The notes beneath the pieces are model-generated. The model was given only the letters and a program-made list of their open reading frames with translations. It made no database searches and had not been told where the DNA came from. Source: Mesostigma viride (Eukaryota > Streptophyta > Mesostigmatophyceae > Mesostigmatales > Mesostigmataceae). Taken from it: a stretch of DNA of 64,000 nt. The first letter of the stretch is position 1, and each line of letters starts with the position of its first letter. Both the position numbers and the translations under genes were made by a program. Shown piece by piece: positions 54,661 through 63,745 of the stretch. The stretch lies in the NCBI GenBank assembly GCA_009746045.1, contig RPFO01000744.1:267501-331500 (forward strand), in the 5' to 3' direction.

Positions 54661-56819
54661 CCGAGGGCAAGGTGCGCCCGATCGCCTGCGGTGAGGTGCT
54701 CCGCAAGCTCGTGGGCAAAGTGATCTGCCGCCAAAAGGCGCCCGAGCTCCGTGCCTTTTTCTGCCCGCCCCTCGCAGCGGGTGAGACCTCGGTGGCGGCC
54801 CAGCTGGGGGTGACGACTCCAGGCGGGGCGGATATCCTCATCCATTCGGTGCAGGCCTACCTCGAGGCCCACCCCACCCACGCTGTCGTCAAGGTCGACT
54901 GCCACAACGCGTTCAACAGTCTGTCCCGCGCCAGCATGTTTGCGGCCGTCATGGAGTCCTTCGAGGACTTGTACGCTTGGACAGCCGTGTGCTACGGCCA
55001 GCCCGGCCAACTGGTTCACATCATGGAGGACGGCACTCGCGGCGGCCTGCTGTCGCGGTCGGGCACCCAGCAAGGGGACCCCCTGGGACCCCTGTACTTT
55101 GCCGCCCCCCTCCAGGGTTGCCTCCAAGCGGTCCATGCTGCCCACCCGGCGGTCGCTATTCAGGCCTACTTGGATGATATCTACCTTCTGGGCCCTGTGC
55201 CGGACACCACCGCGGCTCTGCTGGCACTGCAGACCGCGGTGGCCGACATCAACCTCCAGTTGACCCTTGCCAAGTGCGCGGTGTACTCGCCCCAAGGTGA
55301 TTGCTCCGGCTTTCCGCCCCAGCTCTTGGGCCGGGACGAGCGCCTCCATGGGTTGGATGTCCTCGGCGTTCCGGTTGGCGACCCCGCGTTTGTCATCGAT
55401 GCTCTGCGGGCCGCCCTCGAGGCACGCACTGAGGTACTGCCCTTGATTGCGCGCCTTCATGATTCGCAGACCAAGGGTCTGCTTCTGTGGTTTTGCGCTC
55501 ACCCTCGCGTCGTTCACTGGCTCCGGGGCGCTCTTCCGTCTCAGGTCCGGCTGGCCGCCGAGGGCCACGACGAACGCATCCAGTCGGCCTTGGCGCAGCT
55601 GGTCCCGGGCCCCGACCTCCCGCCACATGCTATTCGCATTGCCTCCCTGCCTGCACGGATGGGTGGCTGCGGTCTGACTCGTGCCGCCCGGCTGGCCCCA
55701 GCAGCCTTTTTGGGCTCCGTCGCTCAGTCGTGGGCGGAAAGCTGCCGGCTCCTGCCCCTTTTGGCAACGGCAGCGCCTGACCTCCTGGACCCCAGCAGCC
55801 CTTTGCCCTTCGTCACTGCCATCCAGGAGGCCTATGCTGAGATCCAGCAGGCCTGTTCTCCCGTCCGTGCCGCTCAGGCGGTACAGCGCCACCTCCCTCG
55901 CGGCACTCCCTCGGTCGCCTCCGTTCAATCTCCCGCCGCATTCCCTGCTCGCGTCATCGATAAACACCAGAAAACCTACGCGGGTATTCTGCACACGGCT
56001 GATTGGATTGCTCTTTTCGCGGACCTCAACGCCCAGGGACGTGCGTGGCTGTTCTCGCTTTCCTTGCGGAGTGTGGGCTCGGCGTACCTTCGTGCTCTTC
56101 CCATGGCCCCCCCATTCGCCTTGGCTCCCAGCCACTACTCGGTGGCGCTCCGGCACCAGCTATTTGCCCCGCAGCCTCTTGTTCCGGCCGGGCGGCCTTG
56201 TGGTAGCTGTGGGCAGCCGCTGGATCCCACGGGGACTCACTACCTTGCCTGCATGGGGGGCCAACAGAATCAGAATTGGTATTTGTATTTGCACACTGTC
56301 CTCCTGACGGTGGTGCTCGCCATGATTCGGTCGGTTTTCCCCCACGCGAACATCCGGTCCGAGGATGCGGATGGCGCTGCCTTCTATTCCCCCAACCACC
56401 GGCCTGACATCGTGGTGCTGGACTTTGAGGGGGGTGGCCGGCATCTGCTTATTGACGTTTCGGTGGCGCGGCCCTTGGCTCTTAGCCACGTGGCTGGGGC
56501 CTCCCTCACGGCAGGTTACACGGCGGACCGGGCGGAGCGGGCCAAGCTCCTGGCCTACGGCGACGTCGGGCACCATCGTGTGGTGCCCTTTGTCCTGGAG
56601 GAGTTTGGGGCCATGGGGCCCCTGACCTCCGCCTTCTTCAAGGAGTGTTGCCGGCTCCGGGAGGACCGGCTGGACCTGGAGGGCCAGCGGGCCCCATGGT
56701 CGGCGCGGACCTGGACGTCATATTGGCGTCAGCGCCTGTCGGTGGCGCTGACTCGGGCCATGGCTGACATCATGCTCCGCCGTACGCGGGCTGATTTTGC
56801 GGTGCAGCAGGGCTATTAG
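54609..56819 (+). CDS. RLE LINE protein: reverse transcriptase and restriction-like endonuclease
   Basis: RT motifs are KVRPIACGEVLRKLVGKVIC, AVVKVDCHNAFNSLSRASMF (motif A), SGTQQGDPLGPLYFAAPLQG (motif B) and IQAYLDDIYLLGPV (motif C). After the thumb comes a CCHC motif, CGSCGQPLDPTGTHYLAC. The restriction-like endonuclease follows, with YSPNHRPDIVVLDFEGGG and HLLIDVSV (PD...D catalytic pattern). The protein nicks DNA and primes cDNA synthesis on it. The stop TAG at 56817-56819 is followed by the 3' UTR. The C-terminal 188 residues are repeated in the copy at 4767-5333. Confidence 0.92.
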   Translation: MVSGRSPPRSAQGCLAPPEGKVRPIACGEVLRKLVGKVICRQKAPELRAFFCPPLAAGETSVAAQLGVTTPGGADILIHSVQAYLEAHPTHAVVKVDCHNAFNSLSRASMFAAVMESFEDLYAWTAVCYGQPGQLVHIMEDGTRGGLLSRSGTQQGDPLGPLYFAAPLQGCLQAVHAAHPAVAIQAYLDDIYLLGPVPDTTAALLALQTAVADINLQLTLAKCAVYSPQGDCSGFPPQLLGRDERLHGLDVLGVPVGDPAFVIDALRAALEARTEVLPLIARLHDSQTKGLLLWFCAHPRVVHWLRGALPSQVRLAAEGHDERIQSALAQLVPGPDLPPHAIRIASLPARMGGCGLTRAARLAPAAFLGSVAQSWAESCRLLPLLATAAPDLLDPSSPLPFVTAIQEAYAEIQQACSPVRAAQAVQRHLPRGTPSVASVQSPAAFPARVIDKHQKTYAGILHTADWIALFADLNAQGRAWLFSLSLRSVGSAYLRALPMAPPFALAPSHYSVALRHQLFAPQPLVPAGRPCGSCGQPLDPTGTHYLACMGGQQNQNWYLYLHTVLLTVVLAMIRSVFPHANIRSEDADGAAFYSPNHRPDIVVLDFEGGGRHLLIDVSVARPLALSHVAGASLTAGYTADRAERAKLLAYGDVGHHRVVPFVLEEFGAMGPLTSAFFKECCRLREDRLDLEGQRAPWSARTWTSYWRQRLSVALTRAMADIMLRRTRADFAVQQGY

Positions 56820-56952
56820 GTTCCTCCCGTTAGGCGTTTCCATTGGTCTTATCGTAGTATAGAGCTTTGACATGGCTCTGTATATAGGTTTATAGCTGGG
56901 CGTTTGCTTTGGTTTGAGTGATTTCACTCTGCTGTAAGTAATTATATTTTTA

Positions 56953-58020
56953 AAATATATCATCAATACGAGGTAGAGGGTATTTAGACTTCACAGTAAT
57001 ATCATTCAACTTCCTATAATCAGTAACTAGGCGAAACTTGCCATTTGGCTTAGGAACTAACAGGACACCAGCTGAGTAGGGGGAGTTACTAGGCTCTATC
57101 AATCCTGCTTCTAATAATGACACTAAAATCTGTTTTAGTTCCTTTAACTCGGTAGGGCCCATTCTATACATCGGAGAGTGCGTAGGAACTGCACCGTCCT
57201 TGATAACTACACGGTGTAAAACAGAACGAGGAGGAGGATAAGAAGGAGTCTTTTCTTCAAATACTTTTGAGGAATCTATCACAGCCATGTATCTTACTAT
57301 TTCATTTTCAGTAAATCCTACTCCTATTGTATCCACTGTATTTACATCTATATCCACACTATTATTAGTGATAGGTATCTCTTGTACTTCTAACTGAAGG
57401 AACATACATAATAGGTATCCATTTTGCTTTAATTCAGAACGTAATTCGTCATTTGACATTAATACTTCAGGTATAGGTCTTACAGGAGGATCAACAGGTG
57501 TAGGAGGAGTAATATCTACCAAGGATAAATTTTCCAATCTATAATGACGTTCAGGTACCCAGTAAGAGCTATCTGGAAACCAAATGACCATGGTATCATA
57601 ATTAATAGTAATCTTATTATCCTGGTGCCAATCTAATCCTAGTAATACATCAGCGGTAGTGATAGGGCCTATAGTGGCCGTCAGGTTGACAGTACGTCCT
57701 TGTATAACCATGGGAAGGGACACCGTACCCGGGGAATGACTGGTGCGACCATCAGCATAATGAACAGTAACGGGTTTGGTGTGAGGGGTAGGGACTAGTC
57801 CTAAACGTCTAACTAGGGCCTCGCTCACAAAGGAGCTAGCCGCACCGCTATCTACCAACACAGAGACATTCAAGAGTTCATCAGCATGCAAGAAGGGGTC
57901 TACAACAGTGTGAGGGACGGTTAAACCACCATTCAAGAACATAAGAGGACGCACACGTAGTGGTAGGGAAGATTCAGCTCCTACAGAGGTTATAAAAACA
58001 GGCAGGCAAAAATTTTATCT
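56953..58020 (-). CDS. Chromovirus protease and RT N-terminal part
   Basis: The minus-strand frame starts upstream of ATG 57954 ([20 protein letters not shown]). The aspartic protease has [20 protein letters not shown] (DSGA active site) and [20 protein letters not shown]. After a spacer, RT begins with [39 protein letters not shown] and [20 protein letters not shown]. It ends at LPRIDDIF, where the LINE is inserted. The RT continues at 52540 on the other side. Confidence 0.92.
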
Positions 58021-58066
58021 GGGGTACTATCTAAGGACCTGTCCAGGTTACCCCCGGCTGACAGGC

Positions 58067-59805
58067 CTACTGTTCCCCCTCCCCCCCCAAATCCATAGGA
58101 ACGAACCCCGAAGAAGACCCTGGCGAAAAAGCCACTGCTGGAGGGTCACGAGGGATTGAAGAGGGTGCGGGAGCCTGATTATCATAGGGGAACCCTGGGG
58201 ATCCTGTCTGCACAGCATTCAGCCTACTAGGGGTAGCTGAAGGAATGCGTCCTGAAGTGGACGAATAGGAGCACGCTGAGGGGTACGAGGAGGGCGAGCG
58301 TCGGGATGAGGGGGAGCACCCGAAAGGAACTTGGGGCACTCACGTTTAAGATGACCTACTTCCTTACAATGATAGCATGTGATATGAGAGACATCAGAGC
58401 TGAAAGGTCAGTAACACAGATATCTAATTCTTCTACATAGGAGTTCTCCTCCTCAGGGGTAAGGATAATATTATTAATACGGGAACGGGTAGGAAGAGAA
58501 GGGTGGAGAAGAAATCTGCTACACGCAAAAGATGCTGGCGCACATGCTTGAGGGGCAGATCAGTAAAACGGTAGGCAGAGAACTGGCGCTTGACTTCACG
58601 TAATAAGGGTCTACTGAGGCCTTGGAGGAAGCGAGCACGTACTTCTGCACCCGACAAATCCCTAATTCGTACCATCTGAGCATCAAACTCTTTCATATAT
58701 TCTTTAAAGGATTTAGTACCCTGCTGCAAGGTACCAAAGGCTAATCTATCCTGCCAATCTGAATCAGGAGGGACTAAATGGTTCTCTAAACGCTTAAACA
58801 ATTCTGCTACAGAGTTAGGGTAGGCATGAGAGGCCAAAGACTCACACTGAATGAGGTTAGCAAGCTCAGGAGTAATACAGGTTGTGAGATAGTGAGGAAC
58901 TAATACAGCATCAGAAAGACGCCATCTATTATGATTCTGCCACGACTCCGTGTTCTGGGTAAGCAACATAATAAAGGTGAAAAACTGTTGAGGGGTAGAC
59001 TTGACATCCAGCTTGGGAAGGTTAGCAAAGAGGGGAAGAGCAGGGGGCTTAGGGGGATTAGAAGAGTCAGTTTTTCCCATAGGGCCACTATCTTCCACTG
59101 CTACATAAGCGGGATAGAAGGAAGGAAGAGGAAAAGTCTTGGGTAGGGGTCTAGAGGGGCCACCGTTTCAGGCTGGTGCCCATAAGAGAAGGGGACAGTA
59201 TATTGCTCACGAAGAGAGGAATAGGCAAAATGATCATAATTTCTGTCATCTAAGGGCATGGTACTGAAATCACTATTAACTTCTAAATCAGCCACACGGG
59301 TAGGGACCTGGGCTGCCTCATAGGCCGTCTCAGGGTAGGACCAGGAAGCAGGTGGGTAAAAGGGAACTGCACTAGGGCGCCCAGAAGGACCGACAGGGGC
59401 AGAGGCACGACCCGTGTTAAGAGCAGGCATGGAAGGAACAGGGTGGGAAGGAGGCCTAAAAACATTGTTAGTTAGTGAGGACCTGCTGGAGGGTTGAGCC
59501 AAGGTTGCAGGAGGGGCAGGGGCCTGGTTCAGGGTAAGGGAAGGGTCATCACTAAATCTGACTTGCATACGTTGACGTTGTTCATAGGTAGGAGGGGTAA
59601 GTGAGGGACGACGGCGACCATCAGCAAGCGGAGAAGGAGGTGAGGCACGAAGATTACCTTGAGGAGTGAGATGGTGTACCGTTTCAAGTGAGTCCCGTCG
59701 GTTACCCCGATTGTTGTTATGGTTGTTATTATTATTATTATTATTATTATTCATAGTAGGAGTATTGGTAGGTATAGGCGACAGGTTACCACCCACTGGA
59801 TCCAT
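58067..59805 (-). CDS. Chromovirus Gag with zinc knuckle, frameshifted
   Basis: ATG at 59805 (MDPVGGNLSPIPTNTPTM, then an Asn run from an ATT/AAT microsatellite) opens a Pro/Ser-rich N-terminal part to about 59101. After a shift, the capsid-like part (59098-58433) has LANLIQCESLASHAYPNSVA, DWQDRLAFGTLQQGTKSFKE and YMKEFDAQMVRIRDLSGAEV, the retrotransposon gag signature. A CCHC zinc knuckle CYHCKEVGHLKREC lies at 58377-58336 in a further frame, followed by a Pro/Ser tail to 58067. Gag packages element RNA. At least two frameshifts separate these parts. Confidence 0.85.
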
Positions 59806-59929
59806 TTTTGTTTAAGTAAATGATCAAAAATCTAACTGAAAGCAACAAGGATAAAGGACAAGGCCTAATATAAGGCAAGGAAAGAAAAGGAAAAGATTTT
59901 AATGGCTTAAAAGAAAGGAACAATTTAAA

Positions 59930-60322
59930 TCAGTCCTTTTTAACAACAGTAATGGATAGGGAACCGAATTCCAAGGTGAGAGGAGTATCTAAGCTAGATG
60001 AGGATGCAGCCCTCTTAGGGGGAGACGAAGGAGGGGTAGCAAAATCTAGAGCTTCTACAGGAGGGCGACCATGAGGAGTAGAACGTACGTGTAGGCCTAG
60101 ATCTGATACGCTATGGTCTATAAGGAATTGTTGAGCTTCCTCGAAGGTAACAAATTTCTTATACCTAATTACATTATATGTACGGTTTTGCACTATCTTC
60201 CTAGCATCTGACCAAGAGAGGAAAATGGCTGACCATTGAGGGGTAATAACTACGTAATACTTAGCTAAACTATTATCACTAGATGAATGGGAAGGCGCAG
60301 TAAAAACACGACGTTGACTCAT
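59930..60322 (-). CDS. Small leader ORF with RNase H1 hybrid-binding / viroplasmin-like domain
   Basis: 130 codons between the PBS and gag, ATG in GAGTTATCATGAGTCAACG. Residues about 20-70 read AKYYVVITPQWSAIFLSWSD, then ARKIVQNRTYNVIRYKKFVT and FEEAQQFLIDH. The YYVV-x-G/F-SW-x-A...KF-T-x-EEA-x-x-FL pattern is that of the N-terminal hybrid-binding domain of eukaryotic RNase H1, also present in caulimovirus viroplasmin (Pfam Cauli_VI). That domain binds RNA-DNA hybrids. The C-terminal half is Ser/Pro-rich. A role in handling replication intermediates is inference. The ORF is intact while gag and pol are broken. Confidence 0.72.
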   Translation of the reverse strand: MSQRRVFTAPSHSSSDNSLAKYYVVITPQWSAIFLSWSDARKIVQNRTYNVIRYKKFVTFEEAQQFLIDHSVSDLGLHVRSTPHGRPPVEALDFATPPSSPPKRAASSSSLDTPLTLEFGSLSITVVKKD

Positions 60323-60838
60323 GATAACTCACCTGGCGTGTCTTGTGATGTCAAGCTAGACGAGGTAGGGGTAGGCGACTTAGCTTGACGATCTGGATCA
60401 CCGAAAGAAGAAGGAGGGCGGGAGTTTCCAGCTCTCGTCCTAAGTCAGCGGCCGGATATCCCAGCGCTCGTCCTAACACAGCGCCCCGTAACTCTGCGGG
60501 TGCGGCCGTCTAATAAAGCAGCAGCACAAGGAAAAAGGTGTAGGTACGCGACGCTAATCGTCTCCGAACAGTAATACTCCCCGATCTAAGGCAGGAAACA
60601 ACCGTAAGCAGGAAAACAAGGCGAAGGACAGGCTAACTACGAAAGGATTTATCCGCTGTGAGCAGGTCTAGCTTCTAGGTAAAGCGTGTCCCGAAACGGG
60701 CAGCACGACGCTCCTAGCTTGAAGGCGACCCGCCCATTACCTATCAAGGAAGTGTCGACTTCTTGTTCCTGGACGCGGAAGGGGTCTTGAAAAGGTGTAT
60801 GTGGCAAGGGATAGTCGTCTCGTTCACTACCTACTGAA
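60323..60838 (-). other. Chromovirus 5' leader
   Basis: About 515 bp between the PBS and the first small ORF. An open frame starting in the LTR (61023) runs through the PBS to 60649 with an RG-rich segment (IRPIRGRGGGRYPRRN). It is probably fortuitous, since it crosses the primer site. No other feature is visible. Confidence 0.5.
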
Positions 60839-60853
60839 GTTCCTCCGGAACCA
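60839..60853 (-). promoter_or_regulatory. Primer binding site of the chromovirus
   Basis: On the minus strand, one base after the 5' LTR, the sequence is TGGTTCCGGAGGAAC. TGG at the start pairs with a tRNA CCA end. The tRNA would end ...CCGGAACCA, which I cannot name. Confidence 0.65.
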
Positions 60854-60854
60854 T

Positions 60855-61428
60855 TGTTACGCCGCGGATATCTACCTCCACCTCTACCTCTAATGGGCCT
60901 GATACTACCTAAACTGGTCAGGCCTCCTCTACTTAACCCTCTGGCGAAAGACGAACGTGACGGAGCTGATCTCAATGCATTAACGTAAGTGTTGCTATAA
61001 TACGCCATACAACCATTTATCAAAACCCGTTTACTCCAGGAATAGAGGAAGGAAACACAACTACACTGCCGTGACCCAAGCCTAAATGTGTCAATTCACT
61101 TAACACACGCCGAGTGAACACACAAAGGGGTAGAACGCGCATAAATGGTCACCAACGGTCCAACACGCTCGGGCCGACATGGCCCTCGCCTACAGGTGCA
61201 CGCTGGTCCACTAAATCTACTGATGCACGCTGGTCCACTACATTCTACCACAGGATCAGGACCACTAGTAAAGTACGCGGCGCGGCGCCCAACGGCACCC
61301 AATGTACCACAGTACTGTTACGAGGACAATAATGTCCCGGTAGGAGCCTAAACGTAAACCTAGGGACAACCGAGGCAAAGGACCTAATTTACGTCCGTAA
61401 CTACCACGAATTGTTACGCGACGTAACA
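60855..61428 (-). repeat. 5' LTR of the chromovirus
   Basis: 574 bp with the same TGTTACG...CGTAACA ends as the 3' LTR. Target duplication CCTCC lies at 61429-61433. On the minus strand it should contain the element promoter. No TATA box was assigned. Confidence 0.95.
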
Positions 61429-61549
61429 CCTCCATGCTGTTTAGGTCTCTAGAGCTGCCCTTGCCTCTCGGGCAGCCATGCATGCACCGAATATTGAAGT
61501 CATACAGAAAACTGACTGGTACGAGAGCATGGCCGCTTTACATTTTCAA

Positions 61550-62335
61550 CTGAAATTTTGTAGGCATGATCCTTAGGTCTTGAAAAGCTTATATCCTTGG
61601 CCAGGCAACGTTTGGATGTGCGCAGATATGTCTCGACCTTCTGCTCGATGCGGCAACCTCGTTTCAGCAACCAGGTGGCGACCGTGCATGTGCTAACTAT
61701 TGATAGGCGGGAAATATGCCCCTACATTTGAAAACTGATAGGTGTTTCACGTTATTCCTTACATGATTTATAATAAGCGACGACGGCCAGGAAAGGCTCG
61801 CAGCTACGTCCATCAGGTGGGCATGCTGGCTCCGTCAAGAAAGGTAATATGCGGTTTTGATCTGGTACGTGCTATCCTGTTCACGTGTTCATTGTACTGT
61901 ATCAAGTTGTTGGGTGGATTAATTAATGTAAAATAATCGTACTGACCTGTAATCAGGAGGTTTTCTCCTTGTCTTTTGGTTGCTTTACTGCCTCTACGCA
62001 TTGTTGGCTTGTGATGGTTGGGGAATACCACTGCGACATGCAGATTTTGGACCAGATTTGTCTGCTATTAGCTTATGCTTCATCGAATTAAGCATTGACG
62101 TAGTGCCTGGCATTGTTTATAAATATGATAAGCTTGATAACGCGATGTTTTTTCTTGCTAAAAATATCTCAAAACAAGTGGTTTTCTGGCCAGATCTAGC
62201 CACTATTTCTTGTTTTGCTCGCCAAAGTCAGCCTTCTTCTTGTGTGCTCCTCATGCATACATACAAGAAACATGGAGATGCCCAGGACCTGCTTGCATGG
62301 AAGCATAGCCATCTTACTTCTTTTGCTTTTTTCAT
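61550..62335 (+). pseudogene. Multi-exon gene fragment carried by element D
   Basis: Exon-like blocks parallel those at 40900-41640. They are: ISLARQRLDVRRYVSTFCSM; RSYVHQVGMLAPSRKVICGF with donor GTACGT; CLYALLACDGWGIPLRHADF with GPDLSAIS; and SKQVVFWPDLATISCFARQS ... QDLLAWKHSH. Substitutions between the copies are often conservative and exon borders are kept. This copy lacks the early stop seen in the other (CSMRQP continues). The family is unknown. It could be a captured host gene or a transposon gene with introns. Confidence 0.6.
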
Positions 62336-62662
62336 CTTTCCATTTCATTTGGCGTTGTTTTTAGGGTAGAATGCATAGTAGTAGACCTGTAATCTAGCTC
62401 CTCGTGAACCCCTGTTTACACGTCCAGTGTTCCCAAGCACTGCTGAGCAGTGGCAACCCATGTATCATGTGTAATTTAGTGTCAGAAACATGTGGACTGC
62501 TTGAAATGATATATCAAAATGCATGAAACAGCCCCAAAAACGACGAAATCCAGTGGTAGACTGGTAGCGTATAATCGCGTATAATACCGTATTATACCGT
62601 ATTATATATTATACGGACCCCGCGCGTATAACCGCGTATTACGTATAATGGAACTCTGCATG

Positions 62663-63297
62663 CAGCAGGCCTCACCGCCCAGGCAGTGAAGGACATTGCC
62701 GCCAAGCCAGCCCCGGCTGGCCTGGCCGGCGATGCTCCTCCCATCACGACCTGGGCGGACATGCTTAAGCAACATACCACCTCCACCACCTCCGCCGTCG
62801 CAGCCCAGCTCCAGCGGCAGACGCTTGACCTCCGCGAGGAGGCCGAGCTCGCCAAGCGCAGCCTCAACGCCATACTCAAGAACTTCGACATGGAAGCAGG
62901 TGAGAATTCCGAGAAGCTTGCACGTGCGTTTGAGAGCAAAATCCTTGCACGCATGGGCCTTCTTGGTGAGATCAAGCTGACCGCCCACCGCCTCCCCCGC
63001 GCGCGGGGTAAGGCAGGGGCGCCTCCGCTTCTTCTCATCTTTGATAGCCCAGCGGACAAGATTTCGTTCCTCAGACGCCGCAAGCGGCCCGAGAATACTC
63101 ACTTCACCGTGGACGACGACTTGACCCTGGCACAGCAACAACGGCGACGGGAGCTATGGCCGACCTACCTCCAGCTCCGGCAGACCAAGGCGGGCCAGCC
63201 GGTGTACTGGAAGGGGGCGGCCATCTACGTCGGCCACAAGCCCTGGCAAGCGACCCCCTCGACCACCGCGGCCCCAGCAACTCCAGCCCCAGCCTAG
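62663..63297 (+). pseudogene. ORF1-only LINE, 3' part of ORF1 after element D
   Basis: The continuation of the ORF1 interrupted at 45854: GLTAQAVKDIAAKPAPAG, TTSTTSAVAAQLQRQTLDLR, EEAELAKRSLNAILKNFDME, then ENSEKLARAFESKILARMGL, DKISFLRRRKRPENTHFTVD and WPTYLQLRQTKAGQPVYWKG. Stop TAG at 63295-63297. This 204-codon stretch is free of frameshifts and is the best-preserved example of the family C-terminal RNA-binding region in the window. Confidence 0.85.
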
Positions 63298-63745
63298 GGG
63301 AATACAGCAGTAGTGTAGAATAGTTAGACAGTGGCCTTGTACATGCCCGCCTACTACAGGCACTATACCAGCTGAGGCCTAGCCTTTTTAGTCATGTACA
63401 TGTGTGCCTATGATGAGCCACCCTCCAGATGATACCTAGCTTTATTTAATTATGCGGTATGCCGTGCCCATGCAGGGGGTCACTCCCTGCTGAGAAGCCA
63501 TGCCCTAGCCATTGTATAGCTGCGCTGATCTTCCCCACCTATGACAGGCTCCCCTTAGCTGGGTGTTGCCTGAAACTAGAGCTGGGTGATGCAGGTGCCC
63601 TAGTGCACCTAGAGCAAGTGTTGTTTACATTCCCACCCTTGCAGGAAGTAGCTTAGAATGTATGATAGGCCATATGCCCCTTCTCTGGGCTATGTGCTAC
63701 ATATACTCCCAACGGAGTTATGTTACAATTCAATTCAATTCAATG
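63298..63745 (+). mobile_element. 3' UTR and tail of the ORF1-only LINE
   Basis: Begins GGGGAATACAGCAGTAGTGT, contains GCACCTAGAGCAAGTGTTGT, CCACCCTTGCAGGAAGTAGC and CTACATATACTCCCAACGGA, and ends in a (CAATT)n tail at 63726-63743. No ORF2 lies between the ORF1 stop and this tail, which defines the ORF1-only organisation. The same 3' UTR occurs antisense at 26164-26610. Confidence 0.88.

Larger units (their letters stand above)
52541..56952 (+). mobile_element. RLE-type non-LTR retrotransposon inserted in chromovirus RT
   Basis: A 4.4-kb element in the opposite orientation to its host. The 15-bp target duplication AAATATATCATCAAT is at 52526-52540 and 56953-56967. It has one long coding region (RING-H2, C2H2 fingers, RT, CCHC, restriction-like endonuclease) and a 130-bp 3' UTR ending CTGTAAGTAATTATATTTTT. 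The 5' end is probably truncated because the ORF runs into the junction without an ATG. A second, shorter, near-identical copy is at 4634-5443. The overall domain order recalls R2/NeSL-type elements. Confidence 0.92.
46190..61428 (-). mobile_element. Ty3/gypsy chromovirus LTR retrotransposon, interrupted by a LINE
   Basis: LTRs at 60855-61428 (5' LTR) and 46190-46756 (3' LTR) are nearly identical. Both start TGTTACG and end CGTAACA. The 5-bp target duplication CCTCC flanks the element (46185-46189 and 61429-61433). Order on the minus strand: PBS, hybrid-binding-domain ORF, gag with zinc knuckle, protease, RT, RNase H, integrase with chromodomain, then an extra 3' ORF, polypurine tract and 3' LTR. 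About 10.8 kb without the 4.4-kb LINE in RT. Several frameshifts break gag and pol, so it is defective or the sequence has indel errors. The similar LTRs imply recent insertion. Confidence 0.95.
45855..62662. mobile_element. hAT-like non-autonomous transposon D, itself split by a chromovirus
   Basis: The left end CAGTGTTCCATTATACGGCG and the inverted right end CAGAGTTCCATTATACG form terminal repeats. CAGTG-type ends are typical of hAT. The 8-mer CAGCAGGC lies directly before the left end (45847-45854) and at 62663-62670, 4 bp beyond the inverted repeat. Both ends have clusters of subterminal CGTATTATAC/GTATAATACG repeats (45865-46000 and 62568-62648). Without the chromovirus the element would be about 1.6 kb. 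It carries the gene fragment at 61550-62330. The superfamily assignment is inference. Confidence 0.58.

Noticed and set aside
54507-56156. 549-codon minus-strand ORF opposite the RT/endonuclease
   Set aside because: Antisense shadow of the RT gene, whose + strand frame has all catalytic motifs.
60649-61023. RG-rich 124-codon ORF starting in the 5' LTR
   Set aside because: It runs from the LTR through the primer binding site and appears to be fortuitous. No match to Gag or any known domain.
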